Below are positions 1 through 8,984 of a DNA stretch of 29,848 bases, in pieces. Each line of letters starts with the position of its first letter. Positions within the stretch are counted from its first letter, which is position 1. Location of the stretch: positions 1 to 29,848 of the forward strand of contig QUTJ01031840.1 of the NCBI GenBank assembly GCA_003573635.1, in the 5' to 3' direction. This DNA comes from Goniomonas avonlea. Taxonomy: Eukaryota > Cryptophyceae > Goniomonadida > Goniomonadaceae. The position numbers and the translations under genes are program-made. The notes below the pieces were generated by a model, which was not told where the DNA came from, did not search any database, and saw only the letters and a list, made by a program, of their open reading frames with translations.

Positions 1-1
1 C

Positions 2-82
2 CTATTCGACGCCGAGGGACTGAAAAGCGTGCGCAACGACGGACATGCAGAGGGGGGCAAGATCGCTCCTGTGGTTGTCTGA
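2..82 (+). CDS. Possible 3' end of a gene running off the left edge
   Basis: A frame open from the first bases reads a short tail ending ...GGKIAPVVV and a TGA at 80-82. The codons favour G or C in third position, as in the certain genes here. No domain can be named from 26 residues, and an open frame this short could be chance. It is reported only as a candidate terminal exon. Confidence 0.3.
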   Translation, partial: LFDAEGLKSVRNDGHAEGGKIAPVVV

Positions 83-237
83 GAGAAACGCGCGCGCATA
101 CAGACACACGGGCAGAGGTATTGTGCAGGCGCGCGCGCGTGAGAGGATAGAGAGAGAGAGATAATACTGAAGGGGTACGTGTGTGTGTGAGAGAGAGAGA
201 GGACGGAGGCAGATCTAGTTCGAAAGAGGGTGTGTGT

Positions 238-273
<36 letters not shown>

Positions 274-278
<5 letters not shown>

Positions 279-396
279 GGGAACAATAATGCAGTGGGGG
301 AGTGAAAAACAACAACGGGGAAGTGGGGGAGTGGGTGTGGAGAGGGGAGACAAGAGTGGGAGCAGAGGGGAGCTGGGAACAATAACGCAGTGGGGG
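274..396. repeat. 27-bp direct repeat, two copies
   Basis: Copies at 274-300 and 370-396 differ at one base of 27 and lie 96 bp apart. The first abuts a GA microsatellite. The origin is unclear. Confidence 0.8.
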
Positions 397-776
397 TATG
401 ATACTGCTCCGACGTTCATCCGCATCGGTGACCAAACATTGACATGCCATCATAAAATCGTCTTTTGTGGTCTAAATTTCAGTCGACAAATCGTTGGTTA
501 TATCAGAAGTGGGTGTTTAGGGTGTGGGTTAGGGTTGAGGGGGGAGACAAGAGTGTAACGCACGGGCCGGCGACTGGTGGCGCTGGAGCTGCGTGTAGGC
601 GGCACCACGCCTCCATGTTGGCCAGCGTCGTGCTGCGCAACTCGTCGCCACTGTGCATCTCCAGAACCTCTGACTCTGCCTCCCGCGTTAGTCTCCGTCA
701 ATCCCTGCGCACCCGAAGGGGGAACGAGGGGCGAGAGAGGAGAAATGGAGAGAGGAGGAGAGAGGGGAGCGGGGGG

Positions 777-860
777 TGGTGTGTGTCAGGGTGGTGAGGG
801 TGGTGTGTGTCAGGGTGGTGAGGGTGGTGTGTGTCAGGGTGGTGAGGGTGGTGTGTGTCA
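777..860. repeat. 24-bp tandem array, about 3.5 copies
   Basis: The unit is a 24-bp GT/AG-rich sequence containing GTGTGTGTCAGGGTGGTGAG, repeated head to tail nearly without change. It is followed by a GA-rich imperfect repeat with a longer period. It is an ordinary minisatellite. Confidence 0.85.
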
Positions 861-1007
861 GGGCGAGAGGGCGAGAGAGAGAGGAGAGAGGGGAGCGAGA
901 GAGGGCGAGAGAGAGAGGAGAGAGGGGAGCGGGAGCGAGAGCGAGAGGACGAGAGAGCGCGGGGGCGCACTCGGACCTCGAGATGGAAAAGAGCATCCCG
1001 CGAACTG

Positions 1008-1148
1008 TCATTGGCGCACGTGCCGCGGCCAACGACGTCCGCCGGGCAGCGTCAAATCTGCCAATCTCCCACTATTTTGAGGAAAAGAACACGCCAAGTC
1101 GGCAAGCGCGCCGGGATAGCTGACGAGGACACTGCTGAAGCCTGATGA

Positions 1149-1204
<56 letters not shown>

Positions 1205-2200
1205 GCGTGTCTGTGACGTACCTGTTTCGACACTGGGCGTCCGGTACAGTCGAAGCGCGAAGCCTCGGGGACATTCGACATGGGCTCGACAACGCCGCTC
1301 CTGCCGCAAAACGACCACATCAATGCATTCAACATCTGCCCTGGACGTGGAGCCGTCCGACAGTTGGCAAATATCCACCGCTTTAAGCTCAGCAAGGTCT
1401 GCGAGGAGGTGGGAGAGAGAGCTGAACTCTCCGCATTCCGTTGTCTGAGTCAAGCCCCGCTGCTGCACAAGACCAGCGACTGCACCAAGCGCCCTGGATG
1501 CAACCCCAGCCCACTGTGCAATTTTCCACTGATCTGAGGATGGCGCATCGAGAACCAGAGAGCCCGTGATCGGGTTGGAACGGAGGAGCAGACCCCAGGA
1601 GAGACATGCGTGGCCATCCAGCAGCTGGGTGTCAACAGGAAAGAGCGAAGCGGCACGGAGCAGCACAACCCGAAAGTCATTCTGCTGGGATGGTAGGACT
1701 GTGGTCTTGGATGGATTAGCGAGACGGCCATTCCCGTGTGGGGCGAAGCTCCACGCGCACACGTGTGGCGAGAACTTGGCCTCGTAACAATCTGGCAAGC
1801 CACAGTCCTGCATATTGCTTGAATGATGGGTGTCAAAGGGTTGTGAATACCTGAGTCACATCGATGCGTGGCAAACTGTCCCGTCCGGTTCCACGATTGC
1901 AAACCACCTGATCTTGTGTCAGTCCATCACCCTGATCCTGCATGAGCTCACGGTTAGAAACGACGTGGTGGGCAGCCGGGTCAAGAATTTGTGAGAGACT
2001 CGTGTCTCGATCGTCGTGGAGGAGACAGAGAAGGGGTGAGCCTTCGCAACGAGCGAGTCGAGAACCTCGGAAGCTGCCTCGCTCCACACCTTGTCCACGA
2101 AGGCGACGGAAAATAACCACGAGGTTGGAACATGGCGGCACACGCTGACAGCTGGGTCACGACTCAGTGCTCGTGATGACGGCACATTGGCCGTGGCCAT
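1008..2200 (-). CDS. Hypothetical protein, 4 exons, 341 aa
   Basis: I do not recognise this protein. Exons on the minus strand are 2200-1952, 1907-1851, 1807-1222 and 1141-1008. Introns are 44, 43 and 80 nt, each starting GT and ending AG, and the phases join without a shift. The start is the ATG at 2200 and the stop is TGA at 1008. The third exon is long, with balanced amino-acid use (for example ...FRVVLLRAASLFPVDTQ...), which argues for real coding. No signal peptide or membrane segment is obvious, and Cys residues are scattered without a metal-site pattern. The last intron consists mostly of a (CA)n run. The gene is divergent from the transporter at 2610. The first two introns are the least certain part: a shorter model could start at the ATG at 1813, which lies next to the third exon's acceptor. 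Confidence 0.6.
1151..1202. repeat. (TG)n microsatellite inside an intron
   Basis: About 26 TG units fill roughly two thirds of the 80-nt intron 1142-1221 of the minus-strand gene, reading (CA)n in the transcript. Confidence 0.9.
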
Positions 2201-2609
2201 GAACTTCGGGTCTGGACGCCCACCTTTCGCTCAGGCTGCCCAAGCACCTCTTTTGGTGCCCCTTTTGGTTCCTGCTTTCAGCTGATCAAATAATACAAAA
2301 ACCACCCAAGCGCCGCTTCTCGCGGCTGCAACGGCGGCGATCTATCCAATCAGATATCTCTTCGCATCCCCAGTTCCCAATCGATTCGTCCGATCTCTCA
2401 ACGACGTTTTGTGACCTGGCTGTCAACCAAGAAGTGTGGAGGAAGAACAAGTCCAAGCGCGAAAACGGGTTGCCGTGTTCGTGCTTGTTACTGGGACAAT
2501 CACTCGACAAGGAGGGGATTGCGATTCAGGACTGCTTGCTCCTGCTTTCTGGGCCGGATCTGGATCACTTTTGCAGCAGCGAGGTCGGACTTCGTTTGAG
2601 CACGAGTCG
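2201..2609. promoter_or_regulatory. Divergent intergenic region, probable shared promoter
   Basis: This interval separates the start codons of two divergent genes. It contains AT-richer patches around 2285-2300. The transporter frame stays open upstream of its ATG to about 2436, so part of the interval may be 5' UTR or extra N-terminus. No specific factor site can be named. Confidence 0.4.
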
Positions 2610-5441
2610 ATGTCGTCCAGCGGTGAAGAGAAAGGGCAAGCAGTCGTGAACAAGGCCGGGTTGACACCTACGAAAGACGGGCTCTCGCCGTTGGAGTCGC
2701 AGATTCGCCCTGACTCACTCCGGAACGCGGCCCCAGGGCGAGGACTGTTCAGTGGACTCATCGGAGCCAACGCTGCAGCGGACAAGAAGTCCGACAGAGT
2801 CACGCCCTCTGTCCCACCTCAAAGGAACGACACGCGTACCTCCAACCAAGCACGGAACTTGGTTTCGGATGAGATTGAGGAGAGTGATATTGATGGCGAC
2901 GAAGAGAGTGGGCCATTGCAGCCGAGCAAAGTTGCTCGCGAATTTCGCGAGCTCACGTTGAAACAGATCCTCGTGCGAAAGCACATCCACACAGCAAGCC
3001 TGAGCGTCCTTGCAATTACAGCGGTTGGTTTCTTACTGGTCCACTTGCGGCCTGTTCTCCTGCCTTTTATTCAAGCACTGATGTTGACCTACACGCTCAC
3101 ACCGCTAATCGACTTGTTGACTGCCAAGGCATCTCGGTCGCGTGGAGGCTTTCGCCTGACGCCTCCAGAAGGTGTCGAGTATACGACCTCGAAATCTAAT
3201 GGTAGCATCTTGTATGTCCGACGTCCGCGCGACACAGCAAAATGGATTCTGTTCAAAGAAGCTGTCGTATATAATCTCAGGGTGTTGTCAACCGTGCGAC
3301 TGCCTCGTGGACTGGCGATCATAGTTGCCTTAATCATTGCTGCCCTTATAACGACGGGCGTTGGCGCTATCATTGCGAGCTCCATAACTGACCTCTCGCA
3401 AAACGCGGGCAAGTATACTGAGCGGATACAGCAAATGATTGAGTTCGTGATGCTCTGGACTCGGAGCGTGAATATGGATATTTCCAAGGCCACAGTGCAG
3501 CAACAGTTGATGGCCAATAATGGCTTTGTGTCGCCAGTGTCTCAGTTCTTCCTGCACTCTGTCTCCATTGTATTCGACGAGCTCTCCAACGGGTTCCTCA
3601 TGTTGCTCTTTACGGTCTATCTTCTCCTGGGCTACCAGCCTCACAAAAAGACCACGGGCATTCGCGCCGAGGTTGACCGTCAGGTGCGTGCGCTTCATTC
3701 CGTCGGCACCCCTCACTTACGCCCCAAACTCGCAGCCACACACGCATTGCGCTCGCACCCGCACCCACACTCCCTTACACTCGCACTTGCGCTCCCACCT
3801 GCACCCCTCCACACCAACGTTCGCTGAACAGGTGAAACGATATATTGGCTGTAAAGTGCTCCTCTCCGCTTCAACCGGAACCTTGGTTGGGATCGCGCTG
3901 TCAGTGCTCAACGTGGACCTGGCACTGGTCTTTGGCCTCTTGTCGTTTCTCTTGAATTTCATTCCAAACGTGGGCAGCGTTATCGCGATTAACTTGCCGA
4001 TGCCCGTGGTGCTGTTTGACCCGTCCAAGACTTGGCTCGACGCCCTTCTCACCTTCGTCGTTCCCGGAACCGTGCAGGTGAATGCGCTGTTTTCGTTGTG
4101 GATTTTCAGATCAGATTCGCCTGCTGGACTGGAAGATGATTACTGTTTCTTATCGCCACATCCATCCCATCCTCGGCTGCTTTTTGTCGCAATTCAGATT
4201 GCAACCACTGCCTCTGAAATTGTTTCCGCTGTGTCAGATTCTTGTCCGAATTCAGAACCAACAGACTGATAGTGTTGCCCTCGAACCGACTGCGCGGTGG
4301 CGAGTATTCTCCATGTGGGGAGTGCTGGAGTTGCTCGTTGCTCTCAGAGTAATTCTGAATAATTCTGCGAAGTACCGATAATCTGATAATCCGATAACCT
4401 ACTGAGTGCAGCTGTAACCGCTCCTACCTCCGCAGATGATCATGGGGAATGTAATCGAGCCGCGCGTGTTCGGAAAAGCGATGGAACTGCATCCTGTCAC
4501 TGTGCTGCTGGCGCTGATGCTGTGGGGGTCGCTCTGGGGTGTTGTTGGCATGATCTTGTCTGTTCCTATGACTGCGGTGCTCAAGGTACAGATACCCACA
4601 CAGACACAGACAGCGTTTTCGCCTAGACACGCATGACTGCTGGGTCTAGGCACCAGACAGGACACGTGCTGACAACCAGACCGCGACATGTGACGCACGT
4701 AACGAAACGCATGTGTGTGTGTGTGTGTGTCGTCATGTCTGAGTTGTCACGGACATCAGCTGAGCATGTCGTATATTCGTGACTCGGTTCGTGATGAGCG
4801 CTCGGCTCTTGCGGAGGCACTCGAGTCTCTCGACTCCAATCTAAGTCTGCCCTTTGAACACCTCCCTCACCTCTTTCTCCCGCCCCATCCCCTCTCTCCT
4901 TCTGTGCCCCCCCCCCCCTCCTCCACGCGCGCTCTCACTCTCCCCTGTCGCTCTCTCCTCTCTTCTCCACCCTCTTTCACTGCAGCATTTCGTTGACGAG
5001 GCACGCAGATATGCTTGGATTCGCTCGACCACCCGATGACCAAATTCTGTGCTCGGTTAATGGAAGGAAAGTCTGCACCAGAGGAACGTGTCAAGAAGGT
5101 GAGACCTCCGATCTCTGCTCGGGTTGAATCAAATAATTATTGGTTATCGTCCTTGAACCTTCGAACCCGGCTGTGGGTTTCTCCGTGGATTGACGAGGTG
5201 GAAGGAAAGGCTGCCTCTGAGGAATGTGTGTGTGTGTGTGGTGTGTGTGTGTGTGTGTTGCTCCTCTGTGAGACAGGCTGACAACTCTGATAGCAAACGT
5301 TCACCGAGACAGAACACCTTGGGCCCCAAGCAATGGAGACGCTCATCTAGACAAGCTCGTTATCTGACATTGACAAGCTCGCTAAGCCCCGACAAGCTCT
5401 CACCTACACTCTGGCATGGCCCAAGCGCGCTCCATCAATAG
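2610..5441 (+). CDS. AI-2E/PerM-family membrane permease
   Basis: This is a multi-pass membrane protein of the AI-2E transporter family (Pfam AI-2E_transport, which includes E. coli TqsA and PerM). The substrate cannot be read from sequence. Exons are 2610-3683, 3832-4077, 4436-4585, 5009-5098 and 5277-5441, all joined in phase 0, giving about 574 aa. Residues 1-120 are a polar cytosolic tail. Hydrophobic segments follow, with the family's paired helix near residue 130, the LLSFLLNFIPNVGS signature in exon 2, and VIEPRVFGKAMELHP then WGSLWGVVGMILSVPMTAV in exon 3. Exon 4 ends in the typical LDHPMTKFCARLMEG tail. ATG 2610 is the first in a frame open from about 2436. The final exon is weak: its end lies inside a 50-bp direct repeat, so the true C-terminus may differ. 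The family is mainly bacterial and is also found in algae and other protists. Confidence 0.85.
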
Positions 5442-5542
5442 ACAAGCTCGCCAACACCCACTGACCCCAACTCCTGGCAAGCTCGCTAATCCACACTCTG
5501 GCACAGCCCAAGCGCGCTCCATCAATCGACAAACTCGTCAAC
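5406..5542. repeat. 50-bp direct repeat, two copies
   Basis: Copies at 5406-5455 and 5493-5542 match at 45 of 50 bases with an 87-bp period. The motif GACAAGCTCG also recurs several times upstream. The first copy covers the stop codon proposed for the permease, which lowers confidence in that last exon. Confidence 0.8.
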
Positions 5543-6090
5543 CGAGACACAGAGCCTTCTGAGCTCGAGGCTCTCATCAGCTGCTGAACGTTGCTAAGGG
5601 TACGTTCTAAACGGCATTTCTTATGAAGATTGCCAATGTTTTCGTGGATGGATTGATCCAGGATTGAAACTAGAGCGAGAATACAAAGTGGCCGGTTTCC
5701 TCCCATATATCGACTGATCAGATTATTGGTATGGTATGGATCTGCAAAACGTCGTCGTCCGTGAACGCAGTCAACCAGCGACTACCCGTGCGGTTGCGAG
5801 TCGGATCCTACGTGCGGCGATAACTTGTCGATACATGCGGCGATAACTTGTCGCGATTTCGACCACCCCTGCAGTTGCTCTAGGCTCACCCTCGCTTTGC
5901 TCGCAGCGGCCTCATCTGGTCCAAGCATTTTCATGCCTGCCATCAAGAGCGACAGAAAGATGTCTGGTCGAAGCCAAAGCGGGGCCAAAGATGAGCCAAC
6001 GCGTGAGGCCGAATTCGACCTATTTTATCACGTGGAACCGCTGTGGCGTTTGCGCGACTGTTCTCGATGGTATTTCTTTGAGGTCGCACC

Positions 6091-6206
6091 CGAGTGGGCC
6101 TTGCAAGACTCGAGTGGGCCTTTGCAAGACTCGAGTGGGCCTTTGCAAGACTCGAGTGGGCCTTTGCAAGACTCGAGTGGGCCTTGCAAGACTCGAGTGG
6201 GCCTTG
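6091..6206. repeat. 20/21-bp tandem array, about 5.6 copies
   Basis: The unit is CGAGTGGGCCTTTGCAAGAC plus T (21 bp), with a 20-bp variant that lacks one T. Order is 20, 21, 21, 21, 20 and a partial copy. The near-identity of copies implies recent expansion or homogenisation. The mixed lengths argue against a maintained coding repeat. Confidence 0.9.
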
Positions 6207-6630
6207 CGTCGGGGGGTGATTACAACACCAAGGTTCGCCCAGTCTCAGAGAACGTTGTCCAAGCGCCAGAGTGTGCCGGCGTTCGGCGGCGTTTTCACCC
6301 TCGAGGCGTTCGCTTAATACTAACGTGGTATCCACTATCGGATAAGCTCCCGTAGAGGGGGGGAGGCCATGACTGCTGGTCCTGACCTTCACTCATAACT
6401 TCTCGTTAATTTGCTGCGACTTCGAGCTCAGCGCTCGATACAATACAATCCTGGCAATGTATGCACGGGGGATGGCATGGTGACGGAGATGGCGAGATGA
6501 GGAGATAGTAGATGTTAGTAGATGTTCGCACCCTCTCCCCGTTCCCACCACGTCCCTCTCCCTCCAACTCCGCCCACCCTCCCTCTCTCTCAGTCGTGAA
6601 AGGGTGAGAGCATACCGAACGATCTGCCGC

Positions 6631-6802
6631 CAGGTAGGACCGTACCTGGTTCCGTCACCCAGTCACCTGACTGGGTGACGGAACTCCGGGTCACCGAGCA
6701 AGGCGAAAGGGGGAGCCGTCGTCCCCCTTGAGCCGCCGCACCGCGTCACGAGTGCAGCAAGGCTAAGTAAAGGGGGAGCCTCATCTCCATCAACTTACTT
6801 AG
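6631..6802. ncRNA. Cluster of four hairpins, candidate structured RNA
   Basis: Four inverted repeats occur in 172 bp. A 6-bp stem CAGGTA/TACCTG lies at 6631-6648. A perfect 17-bp stem (GTTCCGTCACCCAGTCA with its complement and a 2-nt loop) lies at 6649-6684. An 8-bp stem AAGGGGGA/TCCCCCTT lies near 6707-6729. A stem CTAAGTAA/TTACTTAG lies at 6763-6802. The motif AAAGGGGGAGCC occurs twice. I match it to no known RNA family. A foldback element or a palindromic regulatory site is the alternative. Confidence 0.35.
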
Positions 6803-7260
6803 TCATTGGCGCCTGATGATTCGGGGCCGGCACTCAACAGCAACACAGCACACTGGAAAAAGCAAACAACGAAGCGTCGGTCCGTGCGGTGGTGCGCCAG
6901 TCCATCATGTCATCTCATTTTATACTAATTGTTCGCGTTTTTGAGGACGCGATAAGAACCGGTTAATGCCCGATTGTTGAGTGCTTCATGATCTCCGATT
7001 TTTCAAAGATCATGGTCTCCAGTGCTCGTCAATCCTCATCGGGTGTGAGCAGTCCGACACGAACCTCACACCTGGAGAAATCTGGCGAATCTGGAGATTT
7101 GTGATAAATTCTCTGGTAATACTTTGAATGCGGGGAGATATGAATCGTAGGTATAATACGAAGCTGGTGAATATGAATTTGAGGGCAAGACCGGTAGTAC
7201 CCGAGCTTCACACGTCCGACAAAGCAGAATAGAGTACAGAGAGTGGAGAAACAAAAGGCA

Positions 7261-7460
7261 GCTGAGGCTGCTGCGACAGTGAGTACACGGGAAGTGCTGA
7301 GGGATGAAGAAAGGGACATATGAGGACATATGAGCTGAGGCGGCGACAGCGAGTACACGGGAACAGTGCTGAGGGATGAAGGAACATATGAGGGATATAT
7401 GGGCTGGGGCTACTGCGACTGTGCAGAGTACATGGGCACAGTGCTAAGGGATGAAGGGGC
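7261..7460. repeat. Minisatellite, three degenerate 70-75-bp copies
   Basis: Each copy carries GCTGAGGC, a GAGTACACGGG core (at 7281, 7351 and, diverged, 7426), then GTGCTGAGGGATGAAG. The copies are diverged, so the array is older than the one at 6091. It lies just downstream of the FYVE gene's stop. Confidence 0.75.
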
Positions 7461-7527
7461 AAATGAAGGACGAGCGACATAAAGCGTGAGAATAACGGGC
7501 CACTGTGGAGAGACCAACGGCAGCTGG

Positions 7528-7625
7528 GACGACAGTCTGGCGAAGCACGAGATGCACACCCGCGCTTCACACAGTGGAGCTACGACGACAGCCTGGCGAA
7601 GCACGAGCTGCACACCCGTGCTTCA
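7528..7625. repeat. 42-bp duplication of the FYVE gene's last codons
   Basis: Copies at 7528-7569 and 7584-7625 differ at three positions and are 56 bp apart. The right copy encodes the last zinc knuckle of the FYVE domain (ARVCSSCFARLSS, minus strand). The left copy lies past the stop codon and could encode ARVCISCFARLSS in another frame. Confidence 0.85.
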
Positions 7626-8776
7626 GCGGGGGGCGCGAGGCGCCTGACGAAGGCAGAGTAGCGTGTGCAGCTGGCACAATACAGCCCCCCACAGTTCCGG
7701 CAGTGGTGCTACAAGCAGCGTTAGATTAAGTCGGTGGCTCACAGCTTTCATACCCGACGCTTGGTGATCGTGAACTCGTTAGTGCAACCCATGCAGGTGC
7801 TGCGAGCGTCGTCGTGCACCCAGCCAGGTGCGTCTGCTGCCATCCCCCATTGTTTCATGCACCGTCTGAGCTTCTTCAGCTCATCTGTGTGTTGTTGAGC
7901 AAGGGGTGCATGAGGTATCAATGCCGCACCTTCTTGGCTGTCAAGTTTCCGCTCTAGCTCCACCACAATCTTCGCATTGGGAGATGAGACACTAGAATCC
8001 AGTAGGGCTTCCTGCAATGCCACTTGCAACTTAGCCTTCTGCTTCTTGATCATCTGATTAGCCGCGGCAAGACTTGTCCAGTCTCGCTGTACACCTTCCA
8101 ACTCAGCCTCAAGCCGAGCCTGAGCTTCCGCCATACAGTCATTTCTGTTCTGCAACTGCTCACACATGGCCTTGAAGCGGTACATGTCCCGTGTCACTGT
8201 CTCCAGCTGCTTTCGCAACTCCTGGAGCTCCAGCTGATGCTGGTTGGACCGCTCGATATCCGTCACCAGTAGGTCCTGCCGATCGCCAGGAGTGCTCGGG
8301 ATCCGGGCTTCACTCCGACTTCGCTCCAGACACTGCCCGCCTGACTTATCCAACGAGAGGCGTTCACTGGATTCAATGTCCAGCTTCAGTTCAGCTTGCA
8401 ACGCAGCCTGCATTTTTGCACGTCGCTCCCTGTTGGCGTCAAGCTGTTGCGTGAAAGACCTCATTTTTTCTTCCAGCGCGCTGAGAGGTGTGCCCTGACC
8501 CTCACTAGACTCGGGAGCTGCAGGAGCCTCAGGCGAAAGTGATGTTGCAGACCAGTTGTCGCGGTCATTCATGAAAGTGTCTCGTCTCCCCATAGACCGC
8601 TGATATTCCTCTGTGTCGGCGTTGCTGATCTCGTCATCATGTGCGCGAGAAATCAACGACTGCTTCCTTGGAACCTTCGAATCGGATCGAGATTCCTGCG
8701 GCACTGTTGGATCTTGGGATCCACTGAACGCGCCAGTGAGGTACGATGCGCCACTCGACATCAGTCGCAACGCCAT
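7580..8776 (-). CDS. Coiled-coil protein with C-terminal FYVE zinc finger
   Basis: The predicted protein has 383 aa from two exons, 8776-7754 and 7708-7580, split by a 45-nt GT-AG intron in phase 0. The start ATG at 8776 has the context AAAATGG; the stop is TAG. Residues 1-110 are Ser/Gln-rich and likely disordered. About 115-290 are Glu/Gln/Lys/Leu-rich and look like coiled coil. Residues 319-383 form a complete FYVE domain: the WxxD start (WVHD), the basic motif KRRHHCRNCGG rebuilt across the intron, the RVC motif, and eight zinc ligands at Cys 328, 331, 344, 347, 352, 355, 374 and 377. FYVE domains bind phosphatidylinositol 3-phosphate on early endosomes; the coiled coil would favour the usual dimer. 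It is divergent from the UEV-RING gene. Outside FYVE I see no VHS or other trafficking domain, so equating it with HRS or EEA1 would be guesswork. Confidence 0.9.
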
Positions 8777-8984
8777 TTTCAAAACGACGGAAAATGTGTG
8801 CTTTCCGACCCAAGACCAAAGTTTCAAAATAAATCGAGCCTCGTACGTACGTGAGGCGTTGATGACGGTTGATCTCGCGAATGACAGCGAAAACCATATC
8901 TCAAAAGAAAATCCGAAAAAAAAGTCAGGTTGACAGGTGTGCTATCCCTGTCTCCTCTTGGACCCAGTGGTTTTTTGTGTGGAG
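8777..8984. promoter_or_regulatory. 208-bp bidirectional promoter region
   Basis: The two start codons (8776 minus, 8985 plus) are only 208 bp apart, so the promoters must overlap or be shared. The region is AT-richer than its flanks, with A-runs at about 8895-8925. A 10-bp palindrome CGTACGTACG (8842-8851) sits inside a GCCTC...GAGGC inverted repeat (8838-8857), a plausible protein site. No TATA box is clear. Confidence 0.5.

Larger units (their letters stand above)
83..1007. other. Gene-free stretch of low-complexity purine-rich DNA
   Basis: I see no gene. It holds GA-dinucleotide runs (about 190-275), a 27-bp direct repeat, two TTAGGG-like hexamers near 515-540, a 24-bp tandem array at 777-860 and GA-rich imperfect repeats to about 960. 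The open frames here translate to Arg/Glu/Gly or Ser/Pro low complexity and follow the repeats. Confidence 0.7.
5442..7579. other. 2.1-kb repeat-rich intergenic region, no convincing gene
   Basis: Open frames exist on both strands but they track tandem repeats and show no domain, conserved composition or splice pattern. Contents are the 50-bp repeat, an 18-bp direct repeat at 5813-5830 and 5835-5852, the 20/21-bp array at 6091-6206, a hairpin cluster at 6631-6802, a 70-75-bp minisatellite at 7261-7460, and a 42-bp duplicate of the end of the FYVE gene. A non-coding RNA gene is possible in 6600-6810. Confidence 0.6.

Noticed and set aside
4760-4844. Extra exon (YIRDSVRDERSALAEALES) in the permease gene
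   Set aside because: It has an AG before it, but joining it gives a wrong phase or an early stop, while direct splicing 4585 to 5009 gives the continuous family C-terminus.
6091-6206. CRISPR array
   Set aside because: The repeats are directly adjacent without unique spacers, in a eukaryotic context.
5825-6355. Open frames on both strands over the 20/21-bp array
   Set aside because: They consist mainly of the tandem repeat translated, the unit length varies between 20 and 21, and no domain or splice pattern is seen.
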